A stretch of DNA of 64,000 bases from Prochlorococcus sp. AG-409-I11 (GCA_003215725.1 QCJX01000004.1:1-64000); one strand, 5' to 3'; positions 1 through 9,260 are shown, counted from the stretch's first letter. Numbers and translations: made by a program. Notes: generated by a model not told the origin, from the sequence alone.

Positions 1-625
1 CAAAGTCAGTTTTTTCAACTTCAATGCCTTCACCTAAGGTATATCTAGTAAAACGCCTAACCTTGACATTCTCTCCGATTTGACCTGCTATTTGCTTAAC
101 ATGTTGCACAACAGAAACCGAACTATCTCTAATAAATGGTTGTTCCATAAGTGCTAGCTCTTTAAGTCTCTTTCCAATCCTTCCATCAACGATTTTGGAT
201 TTTATTTCTTCTGGTTTGCCTGTAAGGTCATCTCTACCCATTTCTATTGATTTTTCTTTCTCTACTATCTCAGAGGGAATATCAGTTACATCTACAAATT
301 CAACATTTGGACATGCCGCTACTTGCATAGCTACATCTTTTAAAAGAGATTGAAAGAGTTCCCCTCTAGCAACAAAATCAGTTTCACAATTCAACTCTAA
401 TAAAACACCAACCCTTGCACCAGTGTGTATATAACTTCCTACCGCTCCTTCAGCAGCTACGCGGCCAGATTTCTTTTCAGCACTAGCAATACCTTTCTGA
501 CGAAGCCATTCCATAGCCTTCTCGGTATCACCTCCTGTTTCTCCAAGAGCTTTTTTACAGTCCATCATTCCTGCACCTGTCTTATCGCGCAGATCTTTGA
601 CGAGTTTTGCTGTTATACCAGCCAT
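1..625 (-). CDS. tsf: Elongation factor Ts (3' end outside window)
   Basis: EF-Ts is the cytoplasmic guanine-nucleotide exchange factor that regenerates EF-Tu-GTP during translation. About 208 residues are visible, beginning MAGITAKL. The N-terminal UBA-like signature [16 protein letters not shown] lies at residues 12-27 and the core motif [11 protein letters not shown] at 77-87; both are diagnostic of the family. The C-terminus runs off the left edge of the window. It lies downstream of rpsB on the same strand with a 90-base gap, the usual bacterial rpsB-tsf order, so co-transcription is likely. Nothing odd is seen in the visible part. Confidence 0.97.
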   Translation of the reverse strand, partial: MAGITAKLVKDLRDKTGAGMMDCKKALGETGGDTEKAMEWLRQKGIASAEKKSGRVAAEGAVGSYIHTGARVGVLLELNCETDFVARGELFQSLLKDVAMQVAACPNVEFVDVTDIPSEIVEKEKSIEMGRDDLTGKPEEIKSKIVDGRIGKRLKELALMEQPFIRDSSVSVVQHVKQIAGQIGENVKVRRFTRYTLGEGIEVEKTDF

Positions 626-715
626 TTGTTTTAGTGATTAACGGTTGAGTAATTAAATTATGTTTTTCTTTGCCATAGGTTAATAGGCAAGAAAACCATA
701 AACTTTGGAGGGACG

Positions 716-1435
716 TCAGTTACGACTGACATCACCTCCTCTATTATCATTTGATCCATGCCTACCTTCATTGATAGCATCAGCTAACCTTCCAAGAACC
801 AATTGAACTGATCGAACAGCATCGTCATTGCAAGGTATTGGCACTTCACAAAGGTCTGGATCACAATTTGTATCAAGCATAGAAACTAATGAAATATCTA
901 ATTTTCTAGCTTCTAAAACAGCATTTGTTTCTCTACGTTGATCTACTAATACAACTACATCTGGCAATCTTCTCATCCCCTTTAAACCACCTAGATATTT
1001 TTGAAGTCTTTCTAATTCTCGTCTTAAAACAGCTGCTTCCTTCTTTGGTCGCATAGCTATTGCGCCACTTGATTCCATGCGCTCAAGATCTTTTAGTCGA
1101 TCAATTCTTGCCTTCATTGTTGTCCAATTGGTAAGCATTCCACCTAGCCAACGCTGATTTACATAAGAAGCACCACAGCGTAAAGCCTCTTGTGCTACCA
1201 CTTCAGAAGCTTGTTTTTTCGTACCAACAAATAAGAATCTCTTTCCACTTCTTGCTGCTGATCTCGTCCATTTATATGCATTATTCATGCATACAGCGGT
1301 TTTTACAAGATCAATAATATGAACTCCATTCCTGGCACAGTAGATATACCGGGACATTTTTGGATTCCATCTACGAGTTTGGTGACCAAAGTGAGCACCA
1401 GCCTCCATCATCTCTGAGAGAGTTACTACAGCCAT
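716..1435 (-). CDS. rpsB: 30S ribosomal protein S2
   Basis: S2 is a small-subunit ribosomal protein that binds 16S rRNA late in assembly, near S1. The 239-residue product has normal length for the family. It carries the N-terminal motif [20 protein letters not shown] (residues 6-25), the central FVGTKKQA and RWLGGMLTN segments, and the C-terminal [13 protein letters not shown] region typical of S2. Its start ATG follows a long leader with inverted repeats (annotated separately). It precedes tsf in the conserved rpsB-tsf arrangement. Confidence 0.98.
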   Translation of the reverse strand: MAVVTLSEMMEAGAHFGHQTRRWNPKMSRYIYCARNGVHIIDLVKTAVCMNNAYKWTRSAARSGKRFLFVGTKKQASEVVAQEALRCGASYVNQRWLGGMLTNWTTMKARIDRLKDLERMESSGAIAMRPKKEAAVLRRELERLQKYLGGLKGMRRLPDVVVLVDQRRETNAVLEARKLDISLVSMLDTNCDPDLCEVPIPCNDDAVRSVQLVLGRLADAINEGRHGSNDNRGGDVSRN

Positions 1436-1445
1436 TGTTTTTAGG

Positions 1446-1523
1446 GTTTCGGGTTCGCCTCCACCTGACAGGTATAAAAATTTTTTCTAGTGAAAACCAG
1501 AAAAATTTTTCATCACCCGAAAC
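1446..1523 (-). promoter_or_regulatory. Structured 5' leader of rpsB
   Basis: A perfect 9-base inverted repeat (gtttcgggt at 1446-1454, acccgaaac at 1515-1523) encloses the rpsB leader, ending 10 bases before the start codon. Inside it are a short palindrome ACCTGACAGGT (1463-1473) and two A5-6/T5-6 tracts that can pair with each other. On the minus strand this would fold as a long closed hairpin. S2 leaders in other bacteria are known to mediate S2 autoregulation; that this one does so is inference. Confidence 0.5.
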
Positions 1524-1575
1524 AGACAGGTGTGCGGAATTGATTAGAACTTAAGTAATTTATCAAAAGACGAGC

Positions 1576-2508
1576 TCAAAAAAGACCTTCTAATGCAGCT
1601 TCTCTATATAAAGTCCTAACACCAATAAGGTTCAAGGGTAATCTCAAAATCTCCATAGCCAAGGATGCTTGACCTCTAATAATCAAAAAAGCGAGCAAAG
1701 GTCTAAGTGTTTTTTCATTAAGTAGTCCACCAAAAGTTAAAACTTCCCAAAGTATTCTATGGATAAAAGTAAATTGAATGATAAATCGAACTCTAAGTGT
1801 TGGGTGTTTACGATAAAAAACCAAAGCCATTTTTGCTCTTTCTTTTTCTATTCGTATTAGGTCCTGAATGTTATCTAAATTCAAAGGAGGATGCCAGTGA
1901 TAGCCTACGGATCTAGGAGACTTAACAAGTCTTACACCCATAATTCTTAACCTTTCACCTAATTCTAAATCCTCCCAACCATAGAGCCTAAAAGAAGTAT
2001 CAAAAAGTCCTGATTGCTCTAGAATACTTCGATGTATAGCAACATTACCAGTTGCGAAATAAGCCCATGAAAAATCTTGTGGTTTATAAGATTCAGAAGT
2101 AGGGCTTTGAAAATTTGATGTGTTTATAACCGTTCCATATGTAAAAGAAAGCCTATTGCCATGTTTTTTCCAATCCTGACGTAAACGCTTTATATGGGAG
2201 GACAGAAAAGAATCCGTAACAACCAAATCACTGTCTATGAAGACAATTACATCGCCATGTGAATGATCAACCCCTCTATTACGACCCTCGGCTGGACCGC
2301 CATGATCTTGCTCAAATAAACGAACATGGGGGAAACGTTTAGCTTGAGATTTTAGCCAATCAGCAGTTCCATCAGTTGATCCATCATCTACAACAACAAC
2401 TTCGTAATCAGTTATTGAAGAAGATAATTCTTGTTTTTCTAGGGCATCTAGACACTTCTCAAGAATAGGAAGACGGTTATAAGTTGGTATAACTACGCTT
2501 AAAAACAT
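1576..2508 (-). CDS. Family 2 glycosyltransferase
   Basis: This is a GT-A fold glycosyltransferase that would move a sugar from a nucleotide-sugar donor onto a glycan or lipid acceptor at the cytoplasmic membrane. The 310-residue product opens with SVVIPTYNRLPILEKCL (residues 4-20), then VVVVDDGSTDGTADW (37-51) and the metal-binding DSD (92-94). A GWEDLELGERL motif follows near residue 180, as in GT2 family members with a C-terminal galactosyltransferase-like region (Glyco_transf_7C type). The C-terminal ~60 residues are hydrophobic and basic and may contact the membrane. The acceptor cannot be told from sequence. It is the last gene on the minus strand before rpsB, separated from the small basic gene by 94 bases. 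Confidence 0.88.
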   Translation of the reverse strand: MFLSVVIPTYNRLPILEKCLDALEKQELSSSITDYEVVVVDDGSTDGTADWLKSQAKRFPHVRLFEQDHGGPAEGRNRGVDHSHGDVIVFIDSDLVVTDSFLSSHIKRLRQDWKKHGNRLSFTYGTVINTSNFQSPTSESYKPQDFSWAYFATGNVAIHRSILEQSGLFDTSFRLYGWEDLELGERLRIMGVRLVKSPRSVGYHWHPPLNLDNIQDLIRIEKERAKMALVFYRKHPTLRVRFIIQFTFIHRILWEVLTFGGLLNEKTLRPLLAFLIIRGQASLAMEILRLPLNLIGVRTLYREAALEGLF

Positions 2509-2602
2509 TCTACTGATGTCTATATCTAATTGTTATTAGTTTATATAAAACCCTAAAAACAGGTAGAGCTTGCTCAATTGTGTCCATGAAAGGACTAGAA
2601 AA

Positions 2603-2758
2603 CTAGTCTGCGGCGCCGCCATTGTTAGCAGTACCTGTCACACCATTCCCTGCTCCTTCACCTCTTCCATCATTACGGAGTTTGCGCTTCTTAAATTTAC
2701 GAGCATAAGCTCTATTTCTCTCTTGCTTTTCTTTCTTGAGATTTCTTCTTTTAGCCAT
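2603..2758 (-). CDS. Small Lys/Arg-rich protein of unknown function
   Basis: A 51-residue very basic protein beginning MAKRRNLKKEKQERN, with about half of its first 32 residues Lys or Arg, followed by a Gly/Asn-rich acidic tail. I do not recognise a named family. The composition suggests RNA or ribosome contact, but this is inference. The reading frame stays open 22 codons upstream, but that extension overlaps the end of devA, and MAKRRN is the natural start. It lies 37 bases downstream of devA on the same strand and may share its transcript. Confidence 0.7.
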   Translation of the reverse strand: MAKRRNLKKEKQERNRAYARKFKKRKLRNDGRGEGAGNGVTGTANNGGAAD

Positions 2759-2795
2759 GCTCTTAGTTGTTTTAAATTTATTATCCCAAACCAAC

Positions 2796-3485
2796 CTACC
2801 CAATAGAAGGGAGTAATTGCCCATCTTCCATTTTTAAGAGACGATCTGCTACATCAAGAATTCTTGGATCGTGAGTGACCATCAATACCGAGCATGACTG
2901 CTCTAGCGCTAATTTCTTTAACAAATCAACAATCTCTCTACCCGTAACACTATCGAGAGCAGAAGTTGGCTCATCAGCAAGAAGTAATTTTGGTCTAGCA
3001 GCGAGAGCTCTAGCTATAGCAACTCTTTGTTTCTGGCCACCAGAAAGGTCATGTGGAAGTTTTCTCTTTTGATCCTCTAAACCAACTGCATTTAACCATT
3101 CACAAGCTTGCGTTCTTCTATCCCTATAGGAAAGCCCTTTCAATAGATCAGATCCCATTTGAACATTTTGTTCCGCACTAAGGCAACGAAGTAAATTATG
3201 ACCTTGAAAAATCATTCCAATGCGTCTTCTTAAAAGCTGACGTGTTTTCTGACTAGATCCCCGAAGCTCATGTCCAAAAACGCTCAATTCTCCTAACTGC
3301 ACCTTCCTAAGAGCTCCAATAAGCGTTAAAAGAGTTGTTTTTCCACAACCTGAAGGTCCAGTAAGCAAAACAACTTCTCCAGGAGCTATATCCATGGAAA
3401 TTGACTTCAAAACTTGTCGCTTCATAGAACCTTTCCCGTACCAATGAGAAAGCCCTGAGATTTTTACAGTTGATTTCTTCAACAC
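2796..3485 (-). CDS. devA: DevA-type ABC exporter ATP-binding subunit
   Basis: This is the ATPase of a DevBCA-type exporter that powers outward transport across the cell envelope. The 229-residue protein has Walker A GPSGCGKTT (residues 43-51), an ABC signature LSGGQKQR (near 147), Walker B LLLADEPTSALD (near 168) and a switch histidine in VMVTHDP. It belongs to the MacB/LolD/DevA group rather than to importers. The start is GTG. It follows devC (57-base gap), completing the gene set B-C-A. In filamentous cyanobacteria DevBCA exports heterocyst glycolipids; this unicellular lineage makes none, so the substrate here is unknown. Confidence 0.92.
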   Translation of the reverse strand: MLKKSTVKISGLSHWYGKGSMKRQVLKSISMDIAPGEVVLLTGPSGCGKTTLLTLIGALRKVQLGELSVFGHELRGSSQKTRQLLRRRIGMIFQGHNLLRCLSAEQNVQMGSDLLKGLSYRDRRTQACEWLNAVGLEDQKRKLPHDLSGGQKQRVAIARALAARPKLLLADEPTSALDSVTGREIVDLLKKLALEQSCSVLMVTHDPRILDVADRLLKMEDGQLLPSIG

Positions 3486-3542
3486 ATTTAATATCTATAT
3501 TTTAAGAATATAGTTAATATAAATGAATATAAAAAGTCATTA

Positions 3543-4715
3543 TTAAAAAATCTCTGCAGGGTCTGCATCTGCCAGTCTTCTCATCGCAACTAATGCAGAA
3601 CCCATGCACATAAATAATATTAGAATAAAAACCAAAATAGCTCTCTGTAAATCCATTTCTACGGGAAGTTTAGTTGAGTTTCTAACCAAAGCGTATAGTA
3701 ATTGAGCAGAACCATAAGCTGGTAAATATCCCATTATAGCTAGCAATATTCCTTCACGAGCAACAACACCAAGAAGAGTTTTAAGTCGGTAACCCATAGC
3801 CATTAGAGTTGCATATTCAGGCAAATGATCACTAACATCACTATAAAGTATTTGATAAACAATTACACATCCAACGACAAAACCCATTGCAGCTCCAAGT
3901 GAAAAAATAAAGCCAATAGAAGTACTTGACCTCCAATAATTTTTTTCAAATTCAATAAATTCCTTCTTAGTTAAGACTCTTACATCAGTAGGCAAACTCA
4001 AGTTTAAAGCTTTGACAATATTGTCTTTATTAGCATCAGAACGTAATCTAACTAGTCCTATTTCTATACTTCCTGGTGGTGTCCCAGGTAATAATTCTAG
4101 AAAGGTTTCCCTGCTAGTGAGGATATTCCCATCAGCACCAAAAGAAGGACCTAAACTTACCAAGCCAGAGACTCTTACTCTCTTGCCAGCAACTTCTGTT
4201 TCAACAACGCGTCCATCACGAAACCAAGCAGGTACTGGGCCAAATTCATCTCTAGATAACTCATCAAATAAAACACGTCCTTTAATTGTTAGGGTATTTG
4301 CTTTAGAAGTAAATTGAGGATCTTTTAAAAGTAAATCATTAGGTTCAAAACCCAATGCCAAAATTGATCTAGTAGAAAGATTTTTAGGGTTTCTCCATAA
4401 AAGAAAGTTCCAATTAACAGGTGTAATTCCTACAACATCTGGATGAGCCATCGCTTGAATAAGTCTTCTCCTAGGGAAGCCACTCATGCTTATAGAACTC
4501 ATCGATCGAGGACTAATTAACACCACGTCTGCGTCAAACAATTTATGAACGGTGACACTTGCGTCAAACAAACCATCTCGAAATCCGAGTTGCATAAACA
4601 TTAAGATTCCTGCAAAACATATTCCTGCCAAAGCAACAAACAAACGTAAGGGTTGCCTAGTAAGTAACAACCAAGCTAAAGGTATTCTTCTTTTATCCCA
4701 AAAATATATGGTCAC
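3543..4715 (-). CDS. devC: DevC-type ABC exporter permease
   Basis: This is the inner-membrane permease of the DevBCA exporter (FtsX/MacB fold). The 390-residue product has one N-terminal membrane helix (about residues 24-44), a large periplasmic domain, and three C-terminal helices (about 270-295, 320-340 and 355-378), the classical four-helix layout of this family. The GTG start overlaps the devB stop codon by four bases (GTGA), which indicates translational coupling. The C-terminal signature MRRLADADPAEIF closely matches cyanobacterial DevC proteins. Confidence 0.92.
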   Translation of the reverse strand: MTIYFWDKRRIPLAWLLLTRQPLRLFVALAGICFAGILMFMQLGFRDGLFDASVTVHKLFDADVVLISPRSMSSISMSGFPRRRLIQAMAHPDVVGITPVNWNFLLWRNPKNLSTRSILALGFEPNDLLLKDPQFTSKANTLTIKGRVLFDELSRDEFGPVPAWFRDGRVVETEVAGKRVRVSGLVSLGPSFGADGNILTSRETFLELLPGTPPGSIEIGLVRLRSDANKDNIVKALNLSLPTDVRVLTKKEFIEFEKNYWRSSTSIGFIFSLGAAMGFVVGCVIVYQILYSDVSDHLPEYATLMAMGYRLKTLLGVVAREGILLAIMGYLPAYGSAQLLYALVRNSTKLPVEMDLQRAILVFILILFMCMGSALVAMRRLADADPAEIF

Positions 4716-5611
4716 TTTGGCTTAAATCTTGCAATAACCTTCATGCCTGTTAAATGATTAACTAAAGAAGATGATTCTGGATCAAGAGTGACTCGCACTT
4801 CAACAATTCTTGCATCAGAATCTCCTGTAGGATCAGTAGACAAGACTTTTCGCTGACGTACTTGAGGGCTGATTCTACGTACGCTACCTTTTAGAGTACC
4901 AATGAAGCCTCCATTCTCACTAGTTAAATAAACATCTTGACCTAAGTTAATTCTATTTATATCTGATTCATAAACTTCTATCAACGCCTCCATCTCTTGG
5001 TTTGCTCCTACTTCAACAACACCATCACTTCCAGGTCTTTCTCCCTTACGCGCAAAAACTCTCAGAACAACGCCATCAATCGGACTCTTTAATTGACTAT
5101 CTAACAAATCCGCTTTTAAACCCCTAATAACAGCCAAAACTTCATTTTTATCACCTTGAAATTTTGTTAATTCATGTTGCTTTTGCTCTAAAATAATTAA
5201 AGGTGCAGCACCCTGACTAGCAGCTTTTTCATAACGTGAGATTTCACGTTTTTTATATGCTATTTTTTTATCGAGAGTATTTAGGCGAACAATACTACCT
5301 TCATAATCAGCAAGTATCTGAGGTCTATTATCAAATACAGCTAAGATTTGATTCTCAATAACCAAGTCACCTTCACTTACTAAAAGTTTAGAAATTCTGG
5401 GTGTTCCACCAAAACCACTTACAGGAGCTGCGAGACTTCTAACTTCTCCTAAAGGAGAAAGTTGACCTAGTGCAGCTACACCCTCTAAAGGTCTTACTTC
5501 TGTAAAAGTATTTAGGTTTGTTGATTTATTAGATTGGTTTTGTCGTTGTTCAGATTGACAAGATGCCAATAAACAAACAGACGCAGATATAAAGAATAAA
5601 CGTAATAACAT
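4712..5611 (-). CDS. devB: DevB-type membrane-fusion subunit, apparent lipoprotein
   Basis: This is the periplasmic adaptor (HlyD family) linking the DevCA ABC pump to an outer-membrane channel. The 299-residue protein begins with a signal peptide ending in the lipobox LASC (Cys near residue 18), so it is probably anchored as a lipoprotein. Well-studied DevB proteins instead use an uncleaved inner-membrane anchor. Next comes a split lipoyl-like domain (VSGFGGTPRISKLLVSEGD, then SPIDGVVLRVFARKGE) separated by a predicted coiled-coil hairpin (about residues 100-155), and finally a beta-barrel domain. It starts three bases after the pcyA stop and overlaps devC by four bases. Confidence 0.9.
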   Translation of the reverse strand: MLLRLFFISASVCLLASCQSEQRQNQSNKSTNLNTFTEVRPLEGVAALGQLSPLGEVRSLAAPVSGFGGTPRISKLLVSEGDLVIENQILAVFDNRPQILADYEGSIVRLNTLDKKIAYKKREISRYEKAASQGAAPLIILEQKQHELTKFQGDKNEVLAVIRGLKADLLDSQLKSPIDGVVLRVFARKGERPGSDGVVEVGANQEMEALIEVYESDINRINLGQDVYLTSENGGFIGTLKGSVRRISPQVRQRKVLSTDPTGDSDARIVEVRVTLDPESSSLVNHLTGMKVIARFKPK

Positions 5612-5614
5612 TAT

Positions 5615-6355
5615 TCAAACAACATCAGGAGAGTCAAAAAGAACGACATTAATGTATCTGTCAGCCCAATTAGAATTAAAAGTTTTTGCTAAAACACTCC
5701 TGGTCTTGTCATTACGTTTTTGCTGTTCACAGTAATTCCTTTGGCCATTAAATCTCTCAATTGTTGAAATAGAGGTAGAAAGCTCAGGTTGAAGGTTATC
5801 AGTATGGGAGATTAGAGTAATTAAGTATTTTTCAACTAATTCTAGAAAATTATTTTCTTCAGAAATATCAGCTGGTCTAATAAATTTAACGTATGGAGAG
5901 AAAATAGTTCCCCAAGAAGGTAATTCACGAACATTTTTAAAAGGTGGGAATGATATTTTATTAAGTTCAGTTTTGATAGATATAGGTAATTCAACTGAAA
6001 CAGGGGACAAATCAACAATTGCAGCAGATATACCTTCCGGCCCAGCAACAAGATCTACTCCAAATATCGGGAGGTCGTATGTTGGTTCAGGAAAGAATAC
6101 GCAATGAAGTATTTGCAATGCTGAGCCAAGGCTTGCTAGTTCTAAATGTAGTTTTCGAAAACCCTGAGCACTATGTAATTCATTAATTATAAGCAAGTCA
6201 TCACCATCAAATTTTCCGTAAATGCTTCTTAGTTCTGGGTCGAGTTCCAATGTACTTAAACACTTTAAACTCTTTCTATGGAACCTAATCCGTTCAGCTA
6301 CCGACTCCAACAATGGATGAAGTCGTTGTTCGTTTGTGGACGAGGAAAGCAACAC
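5615..6355 (-). CDS. pcyA: Phycocyanobilin:ferredoxin oxidoreductase
   Basis: PcyA reduces biliverdin IXalpha to phycocyanobilin with four electrons from ferredoxin. The 246-residue protein has normal family length and the conserved core ILHCVFFPEPTYDLPIFGVD. The spacing of Glu72, His84 and Asp101 matches the catalytic Glu76-His88-Asp105 triad of the Synechocystis enzyme, so all three active-site residues are present. The start is GTG and lies only 18 bases from the divergent peptidase start. It heads an apparent operon pcyA-devBCA. Prochlorococcus has lost most phycobilisome genes, so the bilin may serve as a chromophore for residual phycoerythrin or as a signal (inference). Confidence 0.95.
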   Translation of the reverse strand: MLLSSSTNEQRLHPLLESVAERIRFHRKSLKCLSTLELDPELRSIYGKFDGDDLLIINELHSAQGFRKLHLELASLGSALQILHCVFFPEPTYDLPIFGVDLVAGPEGISAAIVDLSPVSVELPISIKTELNKISFPPFKNVRELPSWGTIFSPYVKFIRPADISEENNFLELVEKYLITLISHTDNLQPELSTSISTIERFNGQRNYCEQQKRNDKTRSVLAKTFNSNWADRYINVVLFDSPDVV

Positions 6356-6373
6356 AATTGAAAATAGATCAGA

Positions 6374-7669
6374 ATGATTTTTTTCGATAAACCCCTGAAC
6401 AATTACCTACAAGGGCCAAAGCTTAAGCACTGGTCATTACAAAATGGCACTAATTGTGTAAAAGCTTCAATGCCAGAATCCCCACTAACCTGTTTGGATT
6501 TCTGGTGCAGGGCAGGAAGTTCTTTTGAAGACGAGGGAGAAGAAGGTTTTGCACATTTTCTAGAACACATGGTTTTCAAGGGTAGTCAAAACCTTCATGA
6601 AGGTGAGTTTGATAGAAAAATAGAAGAGATTGGAGGCAGTAGTAATGCAGCAACTGGATTTGATGACGTGCACTTTCATGTTTTAGTCCCTCCAACAGTA
6701 ATTGAACCAGCGCTAGAACATTTACTCAATCTTGTCCTTACACCAACATTATGTCCAGAGCCATTTTTTATAGAAAGGGAAGTAGTACTTGAAGAAATCG
6801 CTCAATATGTTGATCAACCAGATGAACAAGTACTTCAAGAGCTGCTAGCAGCCTGCTGGAAAGGTCACGCATATGGAAGACCTATCTTGGGGTATAAAAA
6901 AAGCTTAAAAGCATGTTCAGCTGAACAAATTAAGGGATTCCACAATCGTATGTATCAAGGAATCAATTGCACACTTTCAATTGCAGGTAATATCCCACTA
7001 AATTTAGAAAATATAATTAACAATACGCTCCTTTCAAGCCTAGGGAGTAATTACAATGTTCCTTATTTGAACAGAAGTAATCAAAAAAATAGAAAATTAG
7101 TTTTTTATACTGGTAGACATGAAATAAAGGTTTCTAGACTTGAATCAGCAAGATTTTTAATGGCATGGCCTCTACCACCAGCTAAGGATTTAGAAAAAAT
7201 AATGGGTGCTGATATAGCGACATCAATATTTGCAGAAGGTAGAAGGAGCCGTCTTGTTCATAGATTAAGAGAAGAACTTCAAATTGTTGAATCAATCGAT
7301 ATGGATATAACAGTTTTAGAGCAAGGTGGATTGATTTTGCTGGAAGCTTGCTGCTTAGAAGAGAACCTAGTGCAAGTAGAGAAGGAAATACATAATATGT
7401 TAACTATGAGCATAGAGACTTCACCAACAAACCAAGAACTCTGTAGAGCTCAACAACTCGTGAAAAATTCATTATGTTTTAGTCTTGAAGCTTCAAGTCA
7501 TGTTGCAGCACTAGCTGGGACTCAAACTCTTTGGAATCGCAAGTATCCTTTATTAGAGCCTTTAAAATATATAAAATATTGGACAGCTAAGAAACTTCAG
7601 AACGAAATCTTTCATGAAGTTCAACCAAATAAAAGCTTCACACTTATTGCCCGGCCAAAAGCTAATTAA
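6374..7669 (+). CDS. M16 family zinc peptidase (catalytic partner)
   Basis: A processing-peptidase-like metalloprotease (pitrilysin family M16B). The 431-residue protein carries the inverted zinc motif HFLEH at residues 61-65, and the downstream acidic ligand lies in EREVVLEEI (near 137). The C-terminal half is the usual second M16 domain. The next gene starts two bases later and encodes a sister protein lacking the zinc motif, a pairing like mitochondrial MPP beta/alpha. Together they probably form a heterodimeric peptidase. Substrates are unknown. The frame begins ATG immediately beside the divergent pcyA start. Confidence 0.93.
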   Translation: MIFFDKPLNNYLQGPKLKHWSLQNGTNCVKASMPESPLTCLDFWCRAGSSFEDEGEEGFAHFLEHMVFKGSQNLHEGEFDRKIEEIGGSSNAATGFDDVHFHVLVPPTVIEPALEHLLNLVLTPTLCPEPFFIEREVVLEEIAQYVDQPDEQVLQELLAACWKGHAYGRPILGYKKSLKACSAEQIKGFHNRMYQGINCTLSIAGNIPLNLENIINNTLLSSLGSNYNVPYLNRSNQKNRKLVFYTGRHEIKVSRLESARFLMAWPLPPAKDLEKIMGADIATSIFAEGRRSRLVHRLREELQIVESIDMDITVLEQGGLILLEACCLEENLVQVEKEIHNMLTMSIETSPTNQELCRAQQLVKNSLCFSLEASSHVAALAGTQTLWNRKYPLLEPLKYIKYWTAKKLQNEIFHEVQPNKSFTLIARPKAN

Positions 7670-7670
7670 A

Positions 7671-8924
7671 ATGAGTAAAATTAATATTTTTTTCGATTCT
7701 ATAAAATCTCCAGGTGTTATGGCTACAAAATTATGGATAAGAGGAGGCAGTAGAAATGATCCATCAAGTCAAAAGGGAATTAATCAACTTCTTGGATCAT
7801 TACTTACTAGAGGATGTGGTCCATACGATAAAAATTCTCTTGCTGATCTAGTTGAAGGTTGTGGCGCCGCACTTAGAAGCGATACCTCTGAGGATGGGTT
7901 GTTAATCAGTCTTAAATGTGCAACAAAAGATGCTGGTAAATTACTCCCAATTTTAGGTTGGATGATCAAGGATCCTCATTTAAAATCAGATCAAATAAAC
8001 TTAGAGAAGGAGTTAGCCTTACAAGTACTAAGAAGACAAAAAGAGAATCCATTTAATATCGCATATGATGAATGGAGAAATCTAGCCTATAAGGGTAGTT
8101 CATATAGTCATGACCCACTTGGAATAGAGAATCATATAAAAAAAATAGGGAAAGACGAACTATTACATATAGCCGAAGAAATTCAATCTAGTAAAAAAGT
8201 AATGGTAACAGCAGGAATTTATCCTCCTAGTATAAAAAGTAATCTTAAGGATTTAGAACCATTCAACTTGTTTTCAGAAAAAGAATCTAATAATGATAAT
8301 AATGATATTTACAACATCATAAATTCTCAAATAGACAACAACTCCAACTTGGTTTGCAAAGAACTGGAAACTGAGCAAGTTATTTTAATGCTCGGTATTC
8401 CAGTTGTTCCTCATGGACACCCAGATGATCTTCCTATAAGACTTTTAAGTTCTCATTTAGGCTCTGGGATGTCTAGCCTGTTATTTACTCAACTAAGAGA
8501 AAAGTACGGTGTTGCATATGATGTTGGAGTCCATCATCCAACAAGAGAAGGGCCTTCTCCGTTCCTTATACATGCATCTACAACTAAAGAGAAAGCTGAA
8601 TTAACTCTTAAACTACTGCGAGACTGTTGGGAAAGTATTTCAGCAAAGACATTATCCGAAGAGCAATTACGGTTAGCAAAAGCTAAATTTTACGGTCAAC
8701 TTGCTCACTCTTCACAAACAGTTGGTCAACGTGCTGAAAGGAAAGCTCACTTAATTGGCTTGGGGTTAGATGAAAAACACGATGAAGAAAGTCTTCAAAT
8801 GCTGAATAAGGTAACTAGTGATCAATTACTAACGAGTGCAAGAAAACACCTAAAAAATCCATTGTTAAGCCTTTGTGGGCCAGAAGATAGCTTAATAAAG
8901 CTATCAAAAGTATGGAGTAATTAA
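7671..8924 (+). CDS. M16 peptidase-like protein, non-catalytic partner
   Basis: A 417-residue M16-fold protein beginning MSKINIFF one base after the upstream peptidase stop; the frame is open further upstream, but only inside that gene. At the place of the HxxEH motif it has GINQLLGSLLTRG, with no zinc ligands, so it is expected to be proteolytically inactive and to form the substrate-binding half of the dimer. The C-terminal region keeps the family features FTQLREKYGVAYDVG and ERKAHL. Near residue 200 there is an Asn/Asp-rich low-complexity insert. Confidence 0.9.
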   Translation: MSKINIFFDSIKSPGVMATKLWIRGGSRNDPSSQKGINQLLGSLLTRGCGPYDKNSLADLVEGCGAALRSDTSEDGLLISLKCATKDAGKLLPILGWMIKDPHLKSDQINLEKELALQVLRRQKENPFNIAYDEWRNLAYKGSSYSHDPLGIENHIKKIGKDELLHIAEEIQSSKKVMVTAGIYPPSIKSNLKDLEPFNLFSEKESNNDNNDIYNIINSQIDNNSNLVCKELETEQVILMLGIPVVPHGHPDDLPIRLLSSHLGSGMSSLLFTQLREKYGVAYDVGVHHPTREGPSPFLIHASTTKEKAELTLKLLRDCWESISAKTLSEEQLRLAKAKFYGQLAHSSQTVGQRAERKAHLIGLGLDEKHDEESLQMLNKVTSDQLLTSARKHLKNPLLSLCGPEDSLIKLSKVWSN

Positions 8925-8925
8925 T

Positions 8926-9150
8926 TCACCCTTGTTTTTTAGGCTCCAACAGTAAATTCTCTATGGGAATTAAAAAAGTCCCTCTTCTAAAACGAACCTC
9001 AACAATATCAACAGGTCGAAGTCCTACAACTACCCCTAATTCCTCAAGTGAAACCAGTTCAGAAGGTCTAAGCATTGGCATAGGATCAGATGTTTTCAAA
9101 AATGGCAAAGGCATTTTTAAAAAGACCTTGTCGCCAATAGTTAGGTTCAT
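8926..9150 (-). CDS. SipA / DUF3148 (CRR42-like) family protein
   Basis: A 74-residue single-domain protein with the family's central motif KTSDPMPMLRPSELV (about residues 20-34) followed by a short beta-barrel-like region ending RRGTFLIPIENL. This pattern matches the DUF3148 family, which includes SipA, the small protein that binds the histidine kinase NblS (Hik33) and modulates stress and light signalling in Synechococcus. The usual GYW segment before the last strands is replaced by VDIVEVRF, so the homologue is divergent. It is convergent with the M16 pair, with stop codons one base apart. Confidence 0.72.
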   Translation of the reverse strand: MNLTIGDKVFLKMPLPFLKTSDPMPMLRPSELVSLEELGVVVGLRPVDIVEVRFRRGTFLIPIENLLLEPKKQG

Positions 9151-9260
9151 TTATTTAGAGATTTAATAATTAAAATTTATTCTAAATTATAAAACAAGAA
9201 TTTAAGATACTGGCATAAAATCAATGAATAATGCAGGATAGATAAAGTTGAATATTTAAA

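Noticed and set aside
425-634. 69-codon plus-strand ORF in tsf
   Set aside because: Fully inside the conserved EF-Ts coding region on the other strand.
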